Assembly (NCBI GenBank): GCA_036675275.1
Contig: JAKFFG010000014.1
Span: forward strand, 1-64,000
DNA from: Pollutimonas sp036675275
GTDB taxonomy: Bacteria > Pseudomonadota > Gammaproteobacteria > Burkholderiales > Burkholderiaceae_B
Length of the DNA stretch: 64,000 bases
Reading direction: 5' to 3'
This document shows positions 51,855 through 59,712 of this stretch, in pieces. Below the pieces are notes generated by a model. It was given only the letters and a program-made list of their open reading frames with translations, had not been told where the DNA came from and did no database searches. The translations under genes were made by a program, and so were the position numbers. The stretch's first letter is position 1; every line of letters starts with the position of its first letter.

Positions 51855-52443
51855 GGTTTGCCTCGTGCAATTGACTAATGGCTTGCGGGTATTCGCCGCG
51901 CAGCAGTGCGGGCAAGATCGCGCGGCAGCGGTCGATTGTTGCTTCAATTTCCTGAAGCTCGTCGCGTCTTGGCATATTGAGCACAAAGGCGGCAACCTGC
52001 TGCGCCAGCCCCAGGGTGCGAGGATGCCCTATTCCCAGGCGCAAGCGCCAGAATGCGGGGCTGGAGAATGCCGCCTGTATATCGCGCAATCCGTTGTGCC
52101 CCGCATGCCCGCCGTTCTGTTTCAATTTTGCATTGCCCGGCATCAGATCCAGCTCGTCATGCAGAACCAGGACTTGTTCGGGAACGAGCTTGTAGAAACG
52201 CATCAACGCGCCGGCCGCCTGGCCGGAACGGTTCATGAACGTCGTGGGCTTTGCAACGATGACGGTCTCGCCTTCAAAGCGCGCCTTGGCCACCCATGCC
52301 GAAAAGCTTTTTTCCAGTGCAAAGCCGGCCTTGAGGTCATCCGCCAGGTGGTCCGCCAGCCAGAAGCCGGCGTTATGCCGCGTCGTTTCATATTCCGGGC
52401 CAGGATTTCCTAAACCGATAACAAGGCGTATGGGTGGGGTCAT
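51847..52443 (-). CDS. pth: Peptidyl-tRNA hydrolase
   Basis: Pth frees tRNA from stalled peptidyl-tRNA. The 198-residue protein has LVIGLGNPGPEYETTRHNAGF with the catalytic His23, KPTTFMNRSGQA, VLHDELDL and KQNGGHAGHNGLRDI, all in the family order. The stop overlaps the start of the CPBP gene. A terminator for rplY lies just upstream, so pth may have its own start or depend on read-through. Confidence 0.97.
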   Translation of the reverse strand: MTPPIRLVIGLGNPGPEYETTRHNAGFWLADHLADDLKAGFALEKSFSAWVAKARFEGETVIVAKPTTFMNRSGQAAGALMRFYKLVPEQVLVLHDELDLMPGNAKLKQNGGHAGHNGLRDIQAAFSSPAFWRLRLGIGHPRTLGLAQQVAAFVLNMPRRDELQEIEATIDRCRAILPALLRGEYPQAISQLHEANRA

Positions 52444-52456
52444 GAGTCGTGCCTAC

Positions 52457-52496
52457 AAAAAGAAACCCCTGTCAGCTTACGCTAGGCAGGGGTTTT
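52457..52496 (-). terminator. Rho-independent terminator downstream of rplY
   Basis: AAACCCCTG (52463-52471) pairs with CAGGGGTTT (52487-52495). On the minus strand the stem is followed by TTTCTTTTT. It lies 55 bases after the rplY stop and just before pth. Confidence 0.8.
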
Positions 52497-52550
52497 GCCG
52501 CACAAAGGTCCGATCAGCGCAGCATCGGACCTTGCTTGGTACTGGGCCGA

Positions 52551-53153
52551 TTACTCGGCTTCTGGTGCTGCCTCTTCTGCCGCGGCGCTACCGGCCTTCA
52601 CGTAGGCACTTGCCACGACAGGGCTGGTTTCGCCGGCGTGGGGGGTAAGCACCACACCTTTGGGCAAAACGATATCGGAGAGGTGTACCGTAGTACCGGC
52701 AAGCATTCCGCCCAGATCGACTTCGATGAACTGGGGCAGATTGGCGGGCAGGCAGACGACTTCGACTTCTGTCAGCACGTGGCTGATGATGGCGCTGCTG
52801 AGCTTGACGGCTGGCGACTTCTCGGCGTTGATGAAGTGCAAAGGCACTTTGGTCGTCAAGGATTGCGACGCATCGACACGCTGGAAATCGACGTGCAGAA
52901 CCAACTGCTTGTACGGGTGCCATTGCACGGAGCGCAACAGAACCTGTTCCGACTTGCCGTCGAGTTCCATGCTGAGGATGGAAGCGTGGAACGATTCTTT
53001 GCGCAGAGCGTGATAGATCTCGTTATGGTCGAGCTCGATGCTTGTGGGCTCGGCGGTACCGCCATAAACGATGGCTGGAACACGGCCAGCGTGGCGCAGG
53101 CGGCGGCTCGCACTCGTACCCTTATCGCTACGCGAAGTGGCGTTGAATTTCAT
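52551..53153 (-). CDS. rplY: 50S ribosomal protein L25/general stress protein Ctc
   Basis: This is the long, two-domain (TL5/Ctc) form of L25 that binds 5S rRNA. The 200-residue protein starts MKFNATSRSDKGTSASRRLR and has RHAGRVPAIVYGG and the C-terminal TL5 domain with IEVDLGGMLAGTTVHLSDI. The tail is Ala/Glu-rich (AGSAAAEEAAPEAE). GGAG precedes the ATG at 53153. It is between prs and pth, the standard order. Confidence 0.96.
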   Translation of the reverse strand: MKFNATSRSDKGTSASRRLRHAGRVPAIVYGGTAEPTSIELDHNEIYHALRKESFHASILSMELDGKSEQVLLRSVQWHPYKQLVLHVDFQRVDASQSLTTKVPLHFINAEKSPAVKLSSAIISHVLTEVEVVCLPANLPQFIEVDLGGMLAGTTVHLSDIVLPKGVVLTPHAGETSPVVASAYVKAGSAAAEEAAPEAE

Positions 53154-53219
53154 GGAAAACTCCAAAAACTGAGGGCTTTATGCCCGTTGGAAAACGCAGC
53201 CGGCAGGCTGCGAGCGACT

Positions 53220-53245
53220 GTTGCCTGCCGCGACCAGCAGGCAAC
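53220..53245 (-). terminator. Hairpin between prs and rplY
   Basis: GTTGCCTGC (53220-53228) and GCAGGCAAC (53237-53245) form a perfect 9-base stem with an 8-base loop, 10 bases after the prs stop on the minus strand. There is no T-run. It may trim or attenuate the prs-rplY transcript rather than end it. Confidence 0.45.
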
Positions 53246-53254
53246 GGTATGGAT

Positions 53255-54205
53255 TCAATCGACGAAAAGGGAACTGACCGATTCGGCGTGGGAAATGCGT
53301 AATATGGTTTCGCCCAGCAATGAGGCACAGGAAAGCTGGCGGATTTTCTTGCATGCGCGGGCGGCCTCGGACAGCGGTATCGAATCGGTGACAACCAATT
53401 CGTCGAGTTCCGATTCCGCAATGCGCTGGACCGCGCCACCTGACAGCACGGGATGCGTGCAATAGGCGTAGACGGTTACCGCGCCGCGTTCTTTGAGGGC
53501 CTGCGCCGCCTTGCACAATGTGCCGGCGGTATCGACCATGTCGTCCATGATGACACATGTGCGGCCATCGACTTCGCCGATGATGTTCATGACTTCGGAC
53601 ACATTGGCGCGTGGACGGCGCTTGTCGATAATGGCCAGGTCGGCTTCGAGCTGCTTGGCCAGCGCCCTTGCGCGAACCACGCCGCCGATGTCCGGAGACA
53701 CCACGACAAGATCCTGGTAGTTGCGGCGCCAGATGTCGCCCAGCAGAAGAGGACCGGCGTAGATGTTGTCGACCGGAATATCGAAAAAGCCTTGGATCTG
53801 GTCGGCATGCAGATCCATGGTCATGACGCGGTCGACGCCTACGACCTGCAACATATTGGCCACGACTTTGGCCGATATGGAGACGCGAGCGGAACGCGGC
53901 CGGCGGTCTTGCCGGGCATAACCGAAATAGGGAATGGCTGCAGTGATCTTGCCGGCGGAAGCACGGCGCAAGGCATCGACCATGACCATGATTTCCATCA
54001 GGCTATCGTTGGTCGGGGCGCACGTGGGCTGCAATACGAAGACGTCCTTGCCACGAACATTTTCATTGATTTCGACCATGACTTCGCCGTCAGAGAAACG
54101 ACCGACTGTCATTTTCCCCAGCGACATATCAAGGTGATTTGCAACATCGACCGCTAACCGGGTGTTAGCTGTGCCGGTAAAAATCATGAATCTGTCGTGT
54201 GTCAT
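53255..54205 (-). CDS. prs: Ribose-phosphate pyrophosphokinase
   Basis: Prs makes PRPP for nucleotide, His and Trp synthesis. The 316-residue protein begins MTHDRFMIFTGTAN and has the ATP-binding YARQDRR, the flexible-loop motif VVVSPDIGGVVRARALAK and the PRPP loop CVIMDDMVDTAGTL. I chose the ATG at 54205, which fits the family start; a TTG 33 bases upstream is unlikely. It lies downstream of tRNA-Gln on the same strand. Confidence 0.97.
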   Translation of the reverse strand: MTHDRFMIFTGTANTRLAVDVANHLDMSLGKMTVGRFSDGEVMVEINENVRGKDVFVLQPTCAPTNDSLMEIMVMVDALRRASAGKITAAIPYFGYARQDRRPRSARVSISAKVVANMLQVVGVDRVMTMDLHADQIQGFFDIPVDNIYAGPLLLGDIWRRNYQDLVVVSPDIGGVVRARALAKQLEADLAIIDKRRPRANVSEVMNIIGEVDGRTCVIMDDMVDTAGTLCKAAQALKERGAVTVYAYCTHPVLSGGAVQRIAESELDELVVTDSIPLSEAARACKKIRQLSCASLLGETILRISHAESVSSLFVD

Positions 54206-54239
54206 GATGGACGCTAAAGGTGGCGTTGCGTTAAACAAA

Positions 54240-54285
54240 AAAGCTGCTGACCAGCACCGCCGTTAGGGGCCGACTCAACAGCTTT
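54240..54285 (-). terminator. Terminator-like hairpin between tRNA-Gln and prs
   Basis: AAAGCTG (54240-54246) and CAGCTTT (54279-54285) can pair around a 32-base GC-rich loop. On the minus strand the stem is followed by TTTTTTG. It could end the tRNA-Gln transcript or regulate entry into prs. Confidence 0.55.
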
Positions 54286-54318
54286 ACGTTGACTGCAAGC
54301 CTGTATGGCTTGAAAAAG

Positions 54319-54395
54319 TGGCTGGGGAAGAAGGATTCGAACCTTCGCATGCTGGAATCAAAATCCAGTGCCTTAACCAGCTTGGCGATTCCCCA
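54319..54395 (-). tRNA. tRNA-Gln (TTG)
   Basis: On the minus strand a 77-base cloverleaf starts TGGGGAATCG, has acceptor arm TGGGGAA/TTCCCCA, anticodon arm CTGGA/TCCAG with loop TTTTGAT (anticodon TTG), T-loop TTCGAAT and encoded CCA. It starts only 2 bases after the ispE stop, so it must be processed from a shared transcript or have a promoter inside ispE. Confidence 0.97.
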
Positions 54396-54397
54396 AT

Positions 54398-55324
54398 TCA
54401 ACTGCTTGTCCAGTGTCGTAGCGGATGTTCAAACAAACCGGAACAAGCCCAGGTCTTTTGAATTACCGCCGCGTCGTCGTTTTCACGATTCAGCATTTTA
54501 CCGATAATTTCTTGCTGGCACACTGCCGCTTGCTCTATCGTTACAAATTCAACAAAAAAGCAGGCTCCGGATCCGGTCATTCTTGCACTTAACCCCTGCT
54601 GTTCAAGCCACGTTGCCGCTGCTTTTACTTTTGGATAATTCGCAAAAACCACTGATTCCAAATCGTTGCGCCCGAAAAAACCGCCGGCCAAATGGCCTTT
54701 TTCTGGTGCCTTGATTGTGTGCCAATCAGTAAAGACCGATATTGTGACCGAAGGTGAATCTCTTGTCAAATGCGGCGACGAAAATATTCCTTCTGTCGGC
54801 ACATTCTGCATGGGCTGCACAACAAGATATGCGCGTTCGGGCAGCGCCACAGGTGTAAGCACCTCGCCTATTCCCTCGGCAAAGGCCGGTGCTCCGTGGA
54901 TGAACACCGGCACATCCGCCCCCAGCGACAGGCCCAGGCGCATCAGTTGATCGCGCGATAGATTCGTTTGCCATAGCCGGTTAAGCGCAATGAGCGTAGA
55001 AGCGGCATCGCTGGAGCCTCCTCCAAGCCCGCCTCCGGAAGGTATGGTCTTGGTGTAGCGTATTTGCGCGCCTTGCCGTGTGCCGGTGGCATCCTGCAGC
55101 GCGCGCGCGGCGCGCACCACCAGATCGTCTTCGGCGGCAAGCCCGGCGATCTGCTCGCCGTCACGCACGATCCGGCCGTCGGCGCGCAAGTCGAAATCCA
55201 GCGTATCGTAAAGGCCGATGAAGCGGAAGGCCGTCTGCAGCAAATGGTATCCGTCGTCGCGGCGCCCCGTCACGTGCAGGAAAAGATTGATCTTGGCCGG
55301 CGCCGGAACATCGTATAAAGCCAT
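54398..55324 (-). CDS. ispE: 4-diphosphocytidyl-2-C-methyl-D-erythritol kinase
   Basis: IspE is the GHMP kinase of the non-mevalonate isoprenoid pathway. The 308-residue protein has the GHMP ATP motif PSGGGLGGGSSDAA (residues 95-108), the opening VPAPAKINLFLHVTGRRDDGYH, and the late motif ARMTGSGACFFVEF. The C-terminal 30 residues are variable. It lies between lolB and tRNA-Gln, the order seen in many proteobacteria. Confidence 0.96.
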   Translation of the reverse strand: MALYDVPAPAKINLFLHVTGRRDDGYHLLQTAFRFIGLYDTLDFDLRADGRIVRDGEQIAGLAAEDDLVVRAARALQDATGTRQGAQIRYTKTIPSGGGLGGGSSDAASTLIALNRLWQTNLSRDQLMRLGLSLGADVPVFIHGAPAFAEGIGEVLTPVALPERAYLVVQPMQNVPTEGIFSSPHLTRDSPSVTISVFTDWHTIKAPEKGHLAGGFFGRNDLESVVFANYPKVKAAATWLEQQGLSARMTGSGACFFVEFVTIEQAAVCQQEIIGKMLNRENDDAAVIQKTWACSGLFEHPLRHWTSS

Positions 55325-55336
55325 TGAGCGCTCCGG

Positions 55337-55924
55337 TCAGCCGCCATCCACGACGAGACGCATGCTGATGCTCCGGCTCGCATCGTTGCGATTGAGCTGA
55401 AGCAGATTAGGCCCCAGGGCATCGTAGCGCGACAACTGCACTCGCCAGCCGTCCTGGGTGAACGATGCGGGCTTGCCGTCGGCGTGCATCTGCAAGTCTG
55501 ATGGCTTCGCACTTCCGGTATCGCCCTGCAGCCAGTCGCGCAAGCCTTCTACGGGTATCGGGCTGCCAAGAACCTGTTCCACCAGCGCATCGGGGTGCGG
55601 GGCCTGTTCCGTGGAGCCGTCGCTGCGTGTAAGCGTCGCGCTGCCGGGTTCCACCTGCACGCGCGCCAGGGTATTGCCCAGCGGATTGGCCAGATCAAGC
55701 ATAAGCATGGCTCCTGTGTCATGCCATGAGAAGCCTCCCTGCACCGCCTCTTGCCTGCCATCGGAATGGGTCACACTAAGTGCGAAGCGCCCGCTGCGAT
55801 CGAAAGAGGCGCCGGCAACGCCGCTGGTGGATATGGGAGGCGTGGCGCAAGCCGCCAGCAGCAGGCAAACCAGGCCGGCGCACAACCAGCGCACATGAAT
55901 GAACTTGAGGAAGGAAGCTATCAT
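55337..55924 (-). CDS. lolB: Outer-membrane lipoprotein receptor LolB
   Basis: LolB receives lipoproteins from LolA and inserts them into the outer membrane. The 195-residue protein has a lipoprotein signal with lipobox LLAAC (Cys26), then the LolB fold region RFALSVTHSDGRQEAVQGGFSWHDTG and a later GSPIPVEGLRDWLQG. It overlaps the stop of the TPR gene upstream by 4 bases and is followed by ispE after 12 bases. Confidence 0.95.
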   Translation of the reverse strand: MIASFLKFIHVRWLCAGLVCLLLAACATPPISTSGVAGASFDRSGRFALSVTHSDGRQEAVQGGFSWHDTGAMLMLDLANPLGNTLARVQVEPGSATLTRSDGSTEQAPHPDALVEQVLGSPIPVEGLRDWLQGDTGSAKPSDLQMHADGKPASFTQDGWRVQLSRYDALGPNLLQLNRNDASRSISMRLVVDGG

Positions 55925-57699
55925 TTCAGCTTGACTCCGAGCCGCTTGAGTGTGCCAAGCAAGGTGGGGTTCTTTGGATCCTTTTCCATCCCTTCACGCC
56001 AGATGCGCCGCGCTTCGTCATTGCGCTTGGACACCCACAGCACCTCGCCCAGATGCGCGGCAACATCGGCCGTCGGCAGCTGATCATAGGAACGTTGCAG
56101 ATACTCCAGCGCCGCCTCGTAGTCGCCGCTACGGTACAAATACCAGCCCACGCTATCGAGTATGAAAGGGTTATCCGGATCTAGATCGAGGGCGCGCTCG
56201 AGAAGGTCTTGCGCCTCGTCCAGCTGACGATTCTGATCGGCGTAGGTGTAACCCAGGGAATTATAGGCATTGGCGTTATTGGGATCGAGTTCGATCACAC
56301 GCTTCATGAGCGCTTCGAACTGCTCCATATTTCCCTGGCGCTCGTAGAGCATGGCCAAATCATATTTGATCTCGGGGGTGTCGGGCAGTTCGGCATCAGC
56401 CTTGACAAGCGTCTCGATGGCCGTATCGCTGCGGCCCGCTTCCCGATAAATGGAGGCCAGGGTCAGTGCCTTCACTGACCGCTCGTGGTGGTCCTGGGCC
56501 TTGAGTGCTTCAATGCTGCGGCGCGCCCGCGTGAGATCGCCCTGCCTGGCCTGCAGGACGGCCTTGTGGACTTGCGCCTGGAAACGCAGCGAGATGTCGT
56601 CGATGAGGTCAAGCTGGGCAATGGCCTCGTCCAGCTTGTTTTCCTTTTCGGCTATCTGCACCAGCAGCAAGCGGGCATCGGAAGCGTCGGCCACGGCATT
56701 GCTGGCCTTGTCGTTGATGGACTTGCGCCGCTGTGTCTGCACACTGATATATTGCTCCAGCAATGCCTTGGCCTGCGGGTATTGTCCGGCCCGCATGTGC
56801 ACCTCGGCCTCGGTGTACAGCAGGTCGAAGTCTTCGGGGGCATGCTCGCGCATGGCGTCGACTTGCTCCAGCGCAGCATCGAAATCACGCTGGTCGACGA
56901 GGCGATTGACCAGCATGAGCTGCAGCTTGCGATTATCGGGATACTTGGCGATGTAGGCGCGCGTTTCTTTCACGGCCGCAGCCGGGTCCACCTTCATGCC
57001 GTACTCAAGAATGCGTTGTGCGGCCATTTCGGATGCGGGGTCCAGCGCTTGCGCCCGTCGGGATTCAGCGAGCGCCTTCGCCGCATCGGCGGCTGCCCAC
57101 GCCGCATCGGCCAGGGCCAGATGCGCAATAGGCAAGGACCGGACAGAAGGCGGCAAGGCCTGTTCCATGACGTCCAGCGCAACACGCTTGTCGGCCATCT
57201 TGCCGATAATCGCCGCAGCCTGAATGATGGCCTGCTCTTTATTGTCGGCCTTCTCTATGCGCGCCCGCAATGTTGTAGCCAGACCCGAGGTTTCGCCATT
57301 GGAAGCAGCCAGGGCAAGAGCAGAGGCCACCGCTTCCGGGTCGTTGGGCGCAAGCAGGGCCCACTCTTGCGCTGCTCTCAATGAACGGGCCAGGTCGCGA
57401 TCGGCCATGGATATCTGGAATGCCCGCTTTGCAAGGCGCGGATCCGAAGTCTCACGCGCCAGGTCAAGAAGCGTCTGGCTGGCCATATCGAAGTGTCCGC
57501 GCTGCGCTGCGATCTCAGAGGCCAGTATCCGATAAAGCGTATCGGCGGTAAGCTTCACCGCAGGCAGTTCACCCGCACGCAGGCGTATCTGCTCTATCTG
57601 TTCGCGCGTCTTGACCGCCTCTGCCGAATGGGCTGGAACGGACCACGATGCAAAGACAGGCGCAAACAGTATGAACAGCAGAGGAATTGAACGTTTCAT
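55921..57699 (-). CDS. Exported tetratricopeptide-repeat protein
   Basis: A 592-residue protein with a signal peptide (MKRSIPLLFILFAPVFAS) and TPR-type helices over most of its length. The best repeats are near the C-terminus, for example NAYNSLGYTYADQNRQLDEA and GWYLYRSGDYEAALEYLQRS. Such proteins commonly precede lolB and are periplasmic scaffolds of unknown detail. The ATG at 57699 gives a proper signal; a longer reading adds 16 residues. The gene overlaps lolB as ATGA and is divergent from mutM. Confidence 0.9.
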   Translation of the reverse strand: MKRSIPLLFILFAPVFASWSVPAHSAEAVKTREQIEQIRLRAGELPAVKLTADTLYRILASEIAAQRGHFDMASQTLLDLARETSDPRLAKRAFQISMADRDLARSLRAAQEWALLAPNDPEAVASALALAASNGETSGLATTLRARIEKADNKEQAIIQAAAIIGKMADKRVALDVMEQALPPSVRSLPIAHLALADAAWAAADAAKALAESRRAQALDPASEMAAQRILEYGMKVDPAAAVKETRAYIAKYPDNRKLQLMLVNRLVDQRDFDAALEQVDAMREHAPEDFDLLYTEAEVHMRAGQYPQAKALLEQYISVQTQRRKSINDKASNAVADASDARLLLVQIAEKENKLDEAIAQLDLIDDISLRFQAQVHKAVLQARQGDLTRARRSIEALKAQDHHERSVKALTLASIYREAGRSDTAIETLVKADAELPDTPEIKYDLAMLYERQGNMEQFEALMKRVIELDPNNANAYNSLGYTYADQNRQLDEAQDLLERALDLDPDNPFILDSVGWYLYRSGDYEAALEYLQRSYDQLPTADVAAHLGEVLWVSKRNDEARRIWREGMEKDPKNPTLLGTLKRLGVKLK

Positions 57700-57785
57700 T
57701 AAAGAGAACCACCGCCGCTGCGCCTGGAATAAAGCGTCAGATGGCAAAATTACACACTCAGATTTAAGGATGTTATCACCCCCTT

Positions 57786-58613
57786 ATGCCGGAACTACCA
57801 GAAGTCGAAACCACCCGTCGCGGAATAGCGACGATTATGCCGGGCCATGTATTAAAGCAGTTTTTGGTATATGAACCGCGCATGCGCTGGCCTGTACCAT
57901 CCGATATCGAGCAGACCGTCAGTGGACATGAAGTCATCAGCTGCGAGCGTCGCGGCAAATATCTGCTGATCAATTTCGACCACGGCACACAAATCATACA
58001 TCTGGGCATGTCGGGGTCATTGCGCCGGGCGACACCCGACGAGCCGCGTCGCAAACATGATCATGCCGAATGGCTTTTCGCGCATGCGCGATTCCTGCTG
58101 CACGATCCGCGCCGCTTCGGAGCGATACTGTGGCATGACAATGCAAACGGGCCCATCGCCCTGCATCCCTTGCTGGACAGACTGGGCATCGAGCCATTCG
58201 ATCCCTTGTTCACCGGCGCTTATCTGCACCAGCGGCTGCGCGGCAAGACCCTCTCCATCAAGCAGGCGCTGCTGGCCGGAACCATCGTGGTCGGCGTAGG
58301 CAATATCTATGCGTCCGAATCGCTATTCCGCGCCCGCATCAATCCCGCTACGGCCGCCGGGACAATTTCTTTGGAACGGTGCAGCCGGCTGGCGGCCGCC
58401 ATACGGCAAACGCTCGCCGAGGCGCTGGAATCGGGCGGCAGCACCTTGCGCGACTATGTCAACGCCACCGGCGAGCCCGGCGCCTATTTCGATATTTATG
58501 CTGCGGTCTACGAAAAAGCCGGCCGCCCCTGCAATGTCTGCGCCACGCCGATACGTCGGATTGTGCAAGGACAACGCGCCACCTACTATTGTCCGAAGTG
58601 CCAACGGCGTTAA
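57786..58613 (+). CDS. mutM: Formamidopyrimidine-DNA glycosylase
   Basis: MutM removes 8-oxoguanine and formamidopyrimidines from DNA. The 275-residue protein starts MPELPEVETTRRGI, with the catalytic Pro2 and Glu3, then has the helix-two-turn-helix region VGVGNIYASESLFRARI. It ends in the zinc finger CNVCATPIRRIVQGQRATYYCPKC, with four cysteines. All key residues are present. It is divergent from the TPR gene and followed by the aromatic operon promoter. Confidence 0.97.
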   Translation: MPELPEVETTRRGIATIMPGHVLKQFLVYEPRMRWPVPSDIEQTVSGHEVISCERRGKYLLINFDHGTQIIHLGMSGSLRRATPDEPRRKHDHAEWLFAHARFLLHDPRRFGAILWHDNANGPIALHPLLDRLGIEPFDPLFTGAYLHQRLRGKTLSIKQALLAGTIVVGVGNIYASESLFRARINPATAAGTISLERCSRLAAAIRQTLAEALESGGSTLRDYVNATGEPGAYFDIYAAVYEKAGRPCNVCATPIRRIVQGQRATYYCPKCQRR

Positions 58614-58643
58614 AAAGATCTGAATTCGCCTATAACGAACGGA

Positions 58644-58672
58644 TTGCATATAAACGAATAGTGGGATATATT
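58644..58672 (+). promoter_or_regulatory. Candidate sigma-70 promoter of the aromatic (hmgA) operon
   Basis: TTGCAT (58644-58649) and TATATT (58667-58672) are spaced by 17 bases in an AT-rich gap between mutM and the MBL gene. It is 29 bases before the ATG. No regulator gene or obvious operator is seen nearby. Confidence 0.55.
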
Positions 58673-58701
58673 TTTACCAACTAAACGGAGACTCCATTCT
58701 T

Positions 58702-59655
58702 ATGAGCAAACAATTTGCCTCGCACGCCGATCTCGACGACAAGGTCGTATCGTTTGAAAAGCTGTCCGACAACGCCTACGCCTACACCGCTGAAGGCGAC
58801 CCGAATTCCGGCATCATCGTGGGCGACGACGCCGTCATGGTCATCGACACCCAGGCCACGCCCGTCATGGCGCAAGACGTAATCCGGCGCGTCAAGGAAG
58901 TCACCGACAAGCCCATCAAGTACATTCTGCTTTCGCACTACCATGCGGTACGCGTGCTGGGCGCTTCCGCCTACAACGCACAAGAAATCATCGCCAGCCG
59001 CGACACCTACGATCTCATCGTGGAACGCGGCGAGCAAGACAAGGCCAGCGAAATCGGCCGTTTTCCCCGCCTGTTCCGCAACGTCGAATCGGTGCCGCCC
59101 GGCCTCACATGGCCCACCATCACCTTCGACGGCGAAATGACCGTCAACCTTGGAAACCTCGAAGTCCAGATCCTGCAGGTCGGCCGCGGCCATACCAAAG
59201 GCGACACCATTGCATGGCTGCCCGAACAACGCATCCTGTTTGCCGGCGACCTGGTCGAGTATCAGTCCACCCCTTATGCCGGCGACTGCTACTTCCGCGA
59301 ATGGCCGCACACACTCGATACGCTGGCGGAATTCAATGCCGAAAAAATGGTGCCTGGCCGCGGTCCCGCGTTGAAATCTGCCGATGAAGTACGCAAGGGC
59401 CTGGCCGGCACCCGCGCCTTCCTGACCGACCTGTACTCCTGCGTGAACAGTGGCGTCGCAGCAGGCAAGGACCTGAAATCCATCTACCGCGAAACCTACG
59501 ACTTCATGAAGCCGCGTTATGCCGACTGGGTCATTTTCGACCATTGCATGCCGTTTGATGTCTCGCGCGCATACGACGAAGCCACCGGTTACGACGACCC
59601 ACGCATCTGGACGGCCGAACGCGACATCGAAATGTGGAAGCAGCTGGAAAGCTGA
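58702..59655 (+). CDS. Metallo-beta-lactamase-fold protein with altered metal motif
   Basis: A 317-residue protein with the MBL fold: IIVGDDAVMVIDTQATP, LLSHYHAVRVLG, GRGHTKGDTIAWLPEQRILFAGD. His79, His81, His164 and Asp183 are kept. The usual HxHxDH reads HYHAVR, so the Asp and last His of the second zinc site are Val83 and Arg84. It is therefore probably a one-metal or non-hydrolytic variant. It is the first gene of the operon with the flavin hydroxylase, DUF2783 protein and hmgA. Its role may be thioester or lactone hydrolysis, or protection; this is not shown. Confidence 0.85.
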   Translation: MSKQFASHADLDDKVVSFEKLSDNAYAYTAEGDPNSGIIVGDDAVMVIDTQATPVMAQDVIRRVKEVTDKPIKYILLSHYHAVRVLGASAYNAQEIIASRDTYDLIVERGEQDKASEIGRFPRLFRNVESVPPGLTWPTITFDGEMTVNLGNLEVQILQVGRGHTKGDTIAWLPEQRILFAGDLVEYQSTPYAGDCYFREWPHTLDTLAEFNAEKMVPGRGPALKSADEVRKGLAGTRAFLTDLYSCVNSGVAAGKDLKSIYRETYDFMKPRYADWVIFDHCMPFDVSRAYDEATGYDDPRIWTAERDIEMWKQLES

Positions 59656-59712
59656 CCGCCGGTCGACACACATCCAATAATAATTTGCGGCCGCCAACAC
59701 AAGGAGCAGCGG

